Under the pieces are notes generated by a model, which was given only the letters and a program-made list of their open reading frames with translations, was not told the DNA's origin and searched no databases. Below are positions 28,006 to 34,399 of a DNA stretch of 48,616 nt, piece by piece. The stretch comes from a virus. Position 1 is the stretch's first letter. Each line of letters begins with the position of its first letter. Position numbers and translations under genes: made by a program. The stretch is taken from positions 1 to 48,616 of the IMG/VR virus record IMGVR_UViG_3300015206_000002; one strand, 5' to 3'.

Positions 28006-29358
28006 TTGAAGAACACATTTCTACAGCTCTCGAAGGTCGAAGAGCAGGCGGACGGCACGTGCATCGTACGCGGTACCGCGACCGCGGAACAGCCCGATCT
28101 GGTCAACGAGATCTTCGACTGGGCCACAGGTAAACCGCAGGTCGAAAAATGGCGCGACGCGGCACTCAGGCGCAGCGCGGGCAAGAGCCTCGGAAACATC
28201 CGGGCCATGCACGGCAAGGTAGCGGCGGGCATCGCCCGATCGATCTCTTTCGACGACGGCGCCAAAACCATCGAACTCGAAAGCCATGTGATCGATCTCG
28301 CGGAAGCCGCCAAGTGCATCACGGGCGTTTACACCGGCTATTCGATCGGCGGCGATTACCTCGGCGATCGCTGGCCCGATCCGGTTATCAAGGGCGCCAT
28401 GCGTTATACACCTTTGCTCGCCGAGATCAGCCTGGTCGACAGCCCCTGCCTCGAAACCGCCACATTCTCGTATGTGAAAGCGGATGGGGCCACCTCGCTG
28501 CGCAAGTTCGTACAGCCGATTCACGTCGCGGGCAAGACCGCGCTCTCCGCCGCCGACGTGACCCGCCTCGCGAAAGCCGTCACGGATCTCGCCACGGCTA
28601 AGGCCGGGCGCGCCGCTTCGGCCGAAGCGCTCGTCAAGCAACTCGCGCTGCGCAAGAGCATGTGGGACGTCGGAACGCTGGCCAGCATCATGGCCCAGAT
28701 CGCCTACATGGAAGAGTCGCTCACCTATGAGGCCGACTTCGAAGGCGACGCCTCGCCCATCCCCGCTCAGCTGCGCACCGCGCTGATCGCCCTCAAGCAA
28801 ATCTTCATCGACCTGGCCACGGAAGAAGTGACCGAACTGGTCGGCGAAACCCCGGAAGCGGCGGCCAAGGCCGCAGCGACCCAACTCAATAAGGAGGTGG
28901 CCTCTATGGTCACAGAACTGAAAAAAGCGATTGCAATGGCCGGAGCTTCCACCGACCCCGAAATGAAAAAAATGGAAACGCACCTGAAAGCGATCGGCGC
29001 CCACGTCGACAAGATCGCGAAATGCCACGCCGATATGGCGGACAGCATCAGCGCGCTGCAGGGCACCGAAAAGCCGGAACCCACCGCAGACGAAAAGAAG
29101 GAAGCCGAAAAGGCCGCGGCCGCGGGCACGCTCAGCAAAGCCAATGACACGCGCTTTGCGTCGATCGAAACATCGATTGCCAAGACCAACGAAGTCCTCG
29201 GGCTGATCGCGCAGCGCCTCGTCCCGACCACCGTTTCCACGGTCGCCGTGGCGAAGACTGCCGATGTCGCGGGCGCCGCTGCGCCTGCTGCCATCACGGA
29301 CCCCACCGAAGCGATCAAGGCCGCGCACGCCGCGGGCATGACGCGCCGGCTCGCGTAA
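28006..29358 (+). CDS. Prohead protease fused to scaffold protein
   Basis: 450 residues from TTG 28006 (upstream TTG 27967 would read through the leader hairpin). Protease domain about 8-150: GTATAEQPDLVNEIFD, AMHGKVAAG with His69, GVYTGYSIGGDYLG with Ser113, and LLAEISLVDSPCL, the ISLVDxP signature of XkdF/U35-type prohead proteases. The remainder is long charged helix, as in scaffolds. A strong internal SD at 28891 allows separate production of the C-terminal scaffold from ATG 28906. The protease matures the head by cutting scaffold and possibly capsid. Confidence 0.8.
   Translation: MKNTFLQLSKVEEQADGTCIVRGTATAEQPDLVNEIFDWATGKPQVEKWRDAALRRSAGKSLGNIRAMHGKVAAGIARSISFDDGAKTIELESHVIDLAEAAKCITGVYTGYSIGGDYLGDRWPDPVIKGAMRYTPLLAEISLVDSPCLETATFSYVKADGATSLRKFVQPIHVAGKTALSAADVTRLAKAVTDLATAKAGRAASAEALVKQLALRKSMWDVGTLASIMAQIAYMEESLTYEADFEGDASPIPAQLRTALIALKQIFIDLATEEVTELVGETPEAAAKAAATQLNKEVASMVTELKKAIAMAGASTDPEMKKMETHLKAIGAHVDKIAKCHADMADSISALQGTEKPEPTADEKKEAEKAAAAGTLSKANDTRFASIETSIAKTNEVLGLIAQRLVPTTVSTVAVAKTADVAGAAAPAAITDPTEAIKAAHAAGMTRRLA
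28891..28897 (+). promoter_or_regulatory. Internal ribosome binding site for nested scaffold
   Basis: AAGGAGG, 8 nt before in-frame ATG 28906. It is as strong as the SD of the parent gene and lies exactly where the helical scaffold part begins. Confidence 0.7.
28906..29358 (+). CDS. Nested in-frame scaffold protein (150 aa)
   Basis: Same frame and stop as the protease gene, starting MVTELKKAIAMAGASTDPEM. Charged helix with a central HLKAIGAHVDKIAKCHADMA stretch and a C-terminal Ala/Thr part. The arrangement matches the lambda C/Nu3 logic, in which an internal start gives extra scaffold without protease. Expression from this site is inferred from the SD. Confidence 0.6.
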   Translation: MVTELKKAIAMAGASTDPEMKKMETHLKAIGAHVDKIAKCHADMADSISALQGTEKPEPTADEKKEAEKAAAAGTLSKANDTRFASIETSIAKTNEVLGLIAQRLVPTTVSTVAVAKTADVAGAAAPAAITDPTEAIKAAHAAGMTRRLA

Positions 29359-29434
29359 GCAAAAGAACCTTCGGGCGGCGACGGTCGTGGGCAGTTGCCC
29401 TTCAGAGATAGGCGCCGTAAACACTTCAACCCCC

Positions 29435-29453
29435 GGGAGGGGTCATCCCTCCC
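29435..29453 (+). promoter_or_regulatory. 7-bp hairpin before the capsid leader
   Basis: GGGAGGG-GTCAT-CCCTCCC, perfect. No T-run. It lies 15 nt upstream of leader copy 2 and may protect the 5' end of a processed capsid mRNA. Confidence 0.45.
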
Positions 29454-29467
29454 ACCAGACCCAACTA

Positions 29468-29493
29468 CCGCTGTGAAGCGGAAGGAGCAACAC
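29468..29493 (+). promoter_or_regulatory. GNRA hairpin leader, copy 2 (major capsid)
   Basis: CCGCT (29468-29472), loop GTGA, AGCGG (29477-29481), AAGGAG at 29482-29487, TTG start 29494. The stem's closing pair is T-A here and C-G in copies 1 and 3: a compensatory change. Confidence 0.8.
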
Positions 29494-30987
29494 TTGGACC
29501 CTGTAACTATCGATCAGACGCTGGAGCTGCTCAAGAGCGCCCAGACAAATCCGCTGCAGAAAGCGGGCATCACCACCGGTACCGGGCTCGTCGCATACGA
29601 TCTCGAACCCACTGCAAAGCTCCTGTACCCGGTCCTCACGCCGTTGCGCAACGAGATTCCGCGCGCATCGACCGTTCCGGGCGCCGGCCTCGCGCTCAAC
29701 TGGAAAGTCGTCACCGCGATTAACAACACCAATGTCTTCGCGGGCGTTTCAGAAGGCAACCGCGGTGGCGTGATCTCCATCGCCGAAGCCAACAAGATCG
29801 CGACCTATAAAGGTCTTGGCCTCGAAAACTCCGTCACGTTCGAAGCGGATTACGCCTCGCGGGGATTCGACGACGTGAAGGCTCTCGCCGTTCGCCAGGG
29901 TCTCGAATCCCTGATGATCGCCGAAGAGATCATGATCGTCAACGGCAACACCAGCCTGCAGCTCGGTACGACCAACACCCCAGTGGGCGTGGGTTCAACC
30001 ACCGGCGGACTGCTCGCGGCGACGACTTACTTCGTCTATGCCGTTGCCCTGACCTATGACGGTTACCAGCGCGCAGGCGTGGCGACCGGCGTTGTCACCG
30101 GCGTGGCCAAGATCAACGCCGATGCTTCCATCGACACGTTCGGCGGCGGCGCGGCAAAGGTCAGCGCCGTATCGAACACGGTAACCACCACGGGTTCGAC
30201 CGGCTCCATCGCGGTGAGCTGCACCGCGACTCCGGGCGCTTTTGGTTATGCCTGGTTCTGGGGCACCACGACCGGCGTTGCCAACGCAACCCTCGGCGCG
30301 GTCACTCTGACCAACACCTTCACCATCACCGCAACCGCGACCGGAACTCAGCTGGCCAATTATACGGTCACGCTGAACAGCGTCGTCTTCGCCCTCTCGG
30401 CCGACAATTCGACCAACGCGCTCGCCTTCGACGGCCTGATCACTCAGGCGATCGCCGGCGGCGGCTACGTTCGCTCGCTCGACGGCGCAACCCTGACCTC
30501 CGACGGTCTGGGCGGGATCGTCGAAATCGACGTCCTTCTGAAATACATGTGGGACAACTTCCGCATCGCGCCTGAAGTCATGCGCGTTGGCGGGCAGTGC
30601 GCCCGCGACATCACGAAGAAGATCCTCGCCGGCAACGTGAACCCGGCTTACCGCGTGAACGTCACGCAGAACGGCCTTGGCCAGCTCACCGGCGGCAACC
30701 TTGTCACCGATTACCTGAACAAGTTCGCGCTGGGCGGCGCAACCGTTCTGAAAATCGAACTGCATCCCTACATGCAGGACGGTTCCATCTTCTTCGACTG
30801 CAAGAAGAACCCGTACCCCAACTCCAACGTTGGACAGGTACGGCGCATCATCACCCGCCAGGAATACAACCAGACCGAATGGCCCCTCGTCTCGCGTAAA
30901 TACCAGTACGGCGTTTACGTGGATGAATGCCTGCAGGTTTACGTTCCGCAAAGCTTCGCGCTTCTGACCAATATCGCTGCAGGCTAA
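29494..30987 (+). CDS. Major capsid protein, HK97-type with Ig-like insertion
   Basis: 497 residues from TTG 29494. N-terminal helix and arm (PVTIDQTLELLKSAQTNPLQ), then PTAKLLYPVLTPLRNEIPRA and the E-loop/P-domain region up to about 160. Residues about 165-310 are a Thr/Val/Gly-rich beta domain (TTGGLLAATTYFVYAVALTY..., TFTITATATGTQLANYTVTL) inserted into the fold. The A-domain follows (GGIVEIDVLLKYMWDNFRIA, LKIELHPYMQDGSIFFDCKK). It is the most abundant virion protein, which fits the special leader. Confidence 0.85.
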   Translation: MDPVTIDQTLELLKSAQTNPLQKAGITTGTGLVAYDLEPTAKLLYPVLTPLRNEIPRASTVPGAGLALNWKVVTAINNTNVFAGVSEGNRGGVISIAEANKIATYKGLGLENSVTFEADYASRGFDDVKALAVRQGLESLMIAEEIMIVNGNTSLQLGTTNTPVGVGSTTGGLLAATTYFVYAVALTYDGYQRAGVATGVVTGVAKINADASIDTFGGGAAKVSAVSNTVTTTGSTGSIAVSCTATPGAFGYAWFWGTTTGVANATLGAVTLTNTFTITATATGTQLANYTVTLNSVVFALSADNSTNALAFDGLITQAIAGGGYVRSLDGATLTSDGLGGIVEIDVLLKYMWDNFRIAPEVMRVGGQCARDITKKILAGNVNPAYRVNVTQNGLGQLTGGNLVTDYLNKFALGGATVLKIELHPYMQDGSIFFDCKKNPYPNSNVGQVRRIITRQEYNQTEWPLVSRKYQYGVYVDECLQVYVPQSFALLTNIAAG

Positions 30988-31005
30988 ACCAGCCTGTTTG
31001 ATCCA

Positions 31006-31074
31006 GTGGCGGAGGCCACCAGCTCGGTGAAATGCCGCGATCCCGTGGGGAGACAGTGAAGCCGGGCAACCGGC
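31006..31074 (+). terminator. Two hairpins after the capsid gene
   Basis: GTGGC-GGAG-GCCAC at 31006-31019 and GCCGG-GCAA-CCGGC at 31061-31074, the second closed by a GNRA tetraloop. No T-run, so attenuation or 3'-end protection is more likely than full termination. Confidence 0.4.
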
Positions 31075-31120
31075 GCTCCCTCTCCCTGCAGGCACTTCTG
31101 CAATCCATTCCGCGCCGTTT

Positions 31121-31984
31121 ATGCCGATTCTTTCCACTCCGCTCGACCTGACTACGCTCGCGCTCGCGAAAACGTGGGCGACGATCACAGGCAACACTAC
31201 CGACGATCTGGTCCAGCAGCTCATCACTGCCGCCAGTCAGCAGATGATTGCGTACATGAGCCGGAATCCGTGCGTGGCGACCTATACAGAGGTGCGCGAC
31301 GGCAACGGCAACGATTCGCTCTCACTCTGGAACTGGCCCATCATTTCGGTGTCGGCGCTGACCATCGCGGATCAGCGCTTCAGCTGGAACGGCGATCCGG
31401 TCTGGCCGCTCAGCGGCAACCCCGAGACCATTTCCTCCTCGACCAACGCAATAACCCCCGGGTTCATTGTGGACTCCGGGCCCGCGTATACCGCGCCCGC
31501 GCGCATCACGCTCGTCGGCTACCGCTTCACGCGCGGCCGCAGCAACGTGACGATCAAATACCAGGCCGGGTATACGCAGACCTTTGGGGAGACGCAGACC
31601 ATCGCGGCCGGCACGGTCACCCTGAACAATGCTGCCACCTTTGTGGCGAATTTCGGCGTGTCTTACGCCAACGGAACCGCTTTCACGCTGGTGGCCACCG
31701 CACCGGCGGCCGGGCAGTACACGGTTTCGGCGAAGGGCGTTTACGGCTTCAACGCCGCCGACAATACGCAGGCGGTCACGGTCACCTACCAGTTCGGCCA
31801 GGTCCCTTATGACCTCGTGCAGGCCTGCAATGAGATCGTCGGGCAGGACCTGCGGCGACGTTCCCACATCGACGAAGACAGCGTCGTGGTGGCCGCGCAA
31901 AGCACGAATTACAGCCGTCTGGCTATCCCGCGCAAGACCCAGATGGTTCTCGACACCTATCGCCAGCGGATGGTGATGGCTTGA
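31121..31984 (+). CDS. Head-tail connector (gp6-like) with inserted beta domain
   Basis: 287 residues. N-terminal helical part (TTDDLVQQLITAASQQMIAY), then YTEVRDGNGNDSLSLWNWPI, and a C-terminal LVQACNEIVGQDLRRR, as in HK97 gp6-like adaptors. Residues about 165-230 form an inserted beta module (FVANFGVSYANGTAFTLVAT, APAAGQYTVSAKGVYGFNAA) that recurs in the major tail protein and tail-tip protein. It sits on the portal to form the connector. Confidence 0.7.
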   Translation: MPILSTPLDLTTLALAKTWATITGNTTDDLVQQLITAASQQMIAYMSRNPCVATYTEVRDGNGNDSLSLWNWPIISVSALTIADQRFSWNGDPVWPLSGNPETISSSTNAITPGFIVDSGPAYTAPARITLVGYRFTRGRSNVTIKYQAGYTQTFGETQTIAAGTVTLNNAATFVANFGVSYANGTAFTLVATAPAAGQYTVSAKGVYGFNAADNTQAVTVTYQFGQVPYDLVQACNEIVGQDLRRRSHIDEDSVVVAAQSTNYSRLAIPRKTQMVLDTYRQRMVMA

Positions 31985-32093
31985 TTAAACCTACAGCGGA
32001 GAGGTAGGCTCCAGGATTTCACTGGAAGTCGAAATACGCGCATCTCCCCGCCGCTGCCTTATTTTATCCATTCAGTCGTCCTCTGACACGATC
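31985..32093. other. Intergenic region with possible long stem
   Basis: CAGCGG near 31995 and CCGCTG near 32055 can pair imperfectly (with GAGAGG and TCTCCC next to them). No gene seen. Confidence 0.35.
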
Positions 32094-32546
32094 ATGATCC
32101 AGGCCACAATCGATTCCGCAGCCCTCACCACGCGCCTCGCGCAGTTCGGTCCGAAGATTCAGGCGAACGTCGAGCGCTCTCTCCGCCAGATCGTAATCGA
32201 AGGCCAGTCCGAAATTGTGCGCGACAAGCTGCACGGCGGCAATCCGCTGTTCTCGCGGTCCGGCAACCTCGCGCGCGCCGTCCAGCAGGACGTTGCCTCT
32301 GATGGCGATGCCATCGTGGGAACGATTGGCGTGGACCGCACCGCGCCCTACGGCTACGTCCACGAATACGGCGGCACATACGATGTCCGCGAGCATATCG
32401 CGACCAGCCGCCTTGGCAAGCAGTTCTCGGTTAAGGCGCACACAGTGACCTATCCGGAGCGCTCGTTCCTCCGCTCCTGGCTGACCGACAACCTCGTCGG
32501 GATCCTCGCGCAGGTGGAACGGGCAGCGCAGGAGGCGGTCGCGTAA
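32094..32546 (+). CDS. HK97 gp10-like neck/tail component
   Basis: 150 residues. LRQIVIEGQSEIVRDKLHGG then NPLFSRSGNLARAVQQDVA and YGYVHEYGGTYDVREHI, the R-TGxLxxS...YAxxVExG layout of HK97 gp10 proteins. It joins head and tail. Overlaps the next gene by one base. Confidence 0.7.
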   Translation: MIQATIDSAALTTRLAQFGPKIQANVERSLRQIVIEGQSEIVRDKLHGGNPLFSRSGNLARAVQQDVASDGDAIVGTIGVDRTAPYGYVHEYGGTYDVREHIATSRLGKQFSVKAHTVTYPERSFLRSWLTDNLVGILAQVERAAQEAVA

Positions 32547-32992
32547 TGGCCGTTCCGTCCCCGCTCGACTTCGAAGCGATCTTTGCCGCGTCCTTCGCGC
32601 TCTTCTCCAGCGTGACCGGCCTGAAGACCTTTTCGCGCCGGCTGGTCACCTGGGACAAGGTTTCGGCCGAAGACCAGCCCGCGCTGTTTCAGCGTGAACT
32701 GCGCTTCACCGCGATCCAGAACAACGTTGGCCTGACGGCTAAGTGGCACCTGTTCGGCGAAGTTGTTATCTACGCGAACGCCGGCAGCGATCCGGATATC
32801 ATCCCGTCGCAGGCGCTGAACGCGCTGATCAACCAGGTGCGCGCCATCTTCGAACCGCCGCCCAACGCGCGCCAGACCCTCGGCATTCCGAACGTCCTCG
32901 AGGCCGTCATCGTGGGCGACATCCTCATCGATGAGGGCGTGACCGACGGCCAATCCATCGCATTAATACCCTTTCGCATCACGGCGCATTAA
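32546..32992 (+). CDS. Tail terminator/completion protein
   Basis: 148 residues. FEAIFAASFALFSSVTGLKT, then QPALFQRELRFTAIQNNVGL and ANAGSDPDIIPSQALNALIN; a short alpha/beta protein between neck and major tail protein, as tail terminators usually are. Confidence 0.6.
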   Translation: MAVPSPLDFEAIFAASFALFSSVTGLKTFSRRLVTWDKVSAEDQPALFQRELRFTAIQNNVGLTAKWHLFGEVVIYANAGSDPDIIPSQALNALINQVRAIFEPPPNARQTLGIPNVLEAVIVGDILIDEGVTDGQSIALIPFRITAH

Positions 32993-33029
32993 AGCGCCCG
33001 CAGTCTTCATAAATCCAAACCAATTACTA

Positions 33030-33056
33030 CCGCCGTGAGGCGGAAGGAGCAACACC
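33030..33056 (+). promoter_or_regulatory. GNRA hairpin leader, copy 3 (major tail)
   Basis: CCGCC (33030-33034), loop GTGA, GGCGG (33039-33043), AAGGAG at 33044-33049, ATG at 33057. Preceded by a GGCGC...GCGCC stem near 32986. Confidence 0.8.
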
Positions 33057-33797
33057 ATGAGCGCAGCTTATACATTCGGATCCGGCGACATTTTCCTGAT
33101 TCCCTTCGGCGGAGCGGCCGCCCCGAACCCGACCCCGATGAAGGTCGGAACCCTCCAGGATGTCTCGATCGACATCAGCTTCACGATCAAAGAACTCTAC
33201 GGCAAGAACTCGTTTTCGGTCGCTAACCGGCGCGGTAAAGGCAAGATCGAGTGCAAAGCGAAGTTTGCCAATATTACCGCCAAGCTTCTGAACGACGCGA
33301 TGTTCGGGCAGACGATTGCCGCTACCCAGATCATTCCGGTGATCGATGAGCCCGGCACGCCCGTCACGCACGTTGTGACCGTTACGGGTTCGGCCACCTT
33401 CCTGACGGACCTCGGAGTGGTCGATGTGGTCACGGGCCAGTCCATGATCCTGGTGGCGTCCACACCGGCGGCCGGGCAGTATATGCAGGCATCCGGCGTT
33501 TACACGTTCACGTCCGGATTCGCGGATCTGGTGAAGATCAGCTACGAGAAGAGCTCGACCTCCGGGCAGGCGTTCACGATGCCGAACGTGCCCATGGGAG
33601 CCTCGCCGCTCTTCATGGTGGTCTTCAACGAAATCGATGCGCCCACCGGCAACCAGATGACGGTCACGCTGAATTCCTGCGTGGCATCGAAGCTGTCGCT
33701 GGCGTCGAAACAGGAAGACTTTATGATTCCCGAGTTCGATTTCACGGCATTCTCCGATGCCAGCGGGAACGTCTTCACCTGGGAATCGACCAACTAA
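33057..33797 (+). CDS. Major tail tube protein
   Basis: 246 residues. Starts with a beta sandwich (TFGSGDIFLIPFGGAAAPNP, VGTLQDVSIDISFTIKEL) and GKNSFSVANRRGKGKIECKA, typical of siphophage tube proteins. A central module (LVASTPAAGQYMQASGVYTF) is related to the module in the connector at 31121, even at DNA level (ACCGGCGGCCGGGCAGTA). End: EFDFTAFSDASGNVFTWEST. Confidence 0.75.
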   Translation: MSAAYTFGSGDIFLIPFGGAAAPNPTPMKVGTLQDVSIDISFTIKELYGKNSFSVANRRGKGKIECKAKFANITAKLLNDAMFGQTIAATQIIPVIDEPGTPVTHVVTVTGSATFLTDLGVVDVVTGQSMILVASTPAAGQYMQASGVYTFTSGFADLVKISYEKSSTSGQAFTMPNVPMGASPLFMVVFNEIDAPTGNQMTVTLNSCVASKLSLASKQEDFMIPEFDFTAFSDASGNVFTWESTN

Positions 33798-34100
33798 GTG
33801 CCCAAAGTAAAATATGCCGGCGTTCCGGTAAACGACCTCATCGTGCCTGCCCTCTCCATCGGGCAGGCCGAGGAGTTCGACGCCCTCATCCAGACCGTGG
33901 CGCCGCTCGAAAACGAGCAGCGTACCGCCTACGCGAAGCGCCTGCTGCCGCTGGTCGCGGTCGCCGTGCGCCGCAACTATCCCGACATGACCGACGCGGA
34001 GGTGGCCCGCGAACTCGACTTTGACTCGTTTAACGGCGCCGTACGCGCCGCGCTGGGCCTTTCCAACGCCACGACTCCCGCCAAAACGCGGGGGGAATAG
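33798..34100 (+). CDS. Tail assembly chaperone (upstream, gpG-like)
   Basis: 100 residues from GTG. LIVPALSIGQAEEFDALIQT then RRNYPDMTDAEVARELDFDS; acidic helical protein like lambda gpG. The last codons (CGG GGG GAA TAG) include six Gs at 34090-34095, a likely -1 slip site leading into the downstream frame. Confidence 0.65.
   Translation: MPKVKYAGVPVNDLIVPALSIGQAEEFDALIQTVAPLENEQRTAYAKRLLPLVAVAVRRNYPDMTDAEVARELDFDSFNGAVRAALGLSNATTPAKTRGE
34090..34096 (+). promoter_or_regulatory. Programmed -1 frameshift site, G-run
   Basis: GGGGGGA. A one-base backward slip joins the upstream chaperone to GIDAGDEPTDWPAVFGRLIT without a stop, matching the G/GT logic found in most long-tailed phages. Confidence 0.6.
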
Positions 34101-34132
34101 ACGCCGGCGACGAACCCACGGACTGGCCTGCG

Positions 34133-34399
34133 GTGTTCGGCCGGCTGATCACGTCGACCGGCTGGACATACGAGTACGTGCGCGATGAATTCGATCTGAC
34201 GGGCCTGCGCCGCATGTATCGGTACTGGTCGGAGCATCCCCCGGTGCACGAGCTCGTTGCCGGGTACATGGGGATCAGCGCGCCCAAGAAATCCAGAGCC
34301 AAAGCCAGCAGCAGCCTGCGCGACTTCGCGTCCGAGATGGGCGCGAGTTTCAACGGAATAAAGAAGACGCGCCCGAAAAAGCCACCAGATGCCGGATAA
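34133..34399 (+). CDS. Tail assembly chaperone, frameshifted domain (T-like)
   Basis: 88 residues if started at GTG 34133, but more likely expressed as an extension of the 33798 protein by the -1 slip. TGWTYEYVRDEFDLTGLRRM then YRYWSEHPPVHELVAGYMGI and a Lys-rich end (KKTRPKKPPD). The helical, basic C-terminus is typical of gpGT tails, which bind the tape measure. Confidence 0.65.
   Translation: MFGRLITSTGWTYEYVRDEFDLTGLRRMYRYWSEHPPVHELVAGYMGISAPKKSRAKASSSLRDFASEMGASFNGIKKTRPKKPPDAG

Noticed and set aside
28021-29424. 467-aa minus-strand frame opposite the protease
   Set aside because: Gly/Phe/Arg-rich shadow of a real gene; no SD or motif.
29995-31227. 410-aa minus-strand frame opposite the capsid gene
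   Set aside because: Spans the capsid 3' region and intergenic hairpins; composition is that of an antisense shadow.
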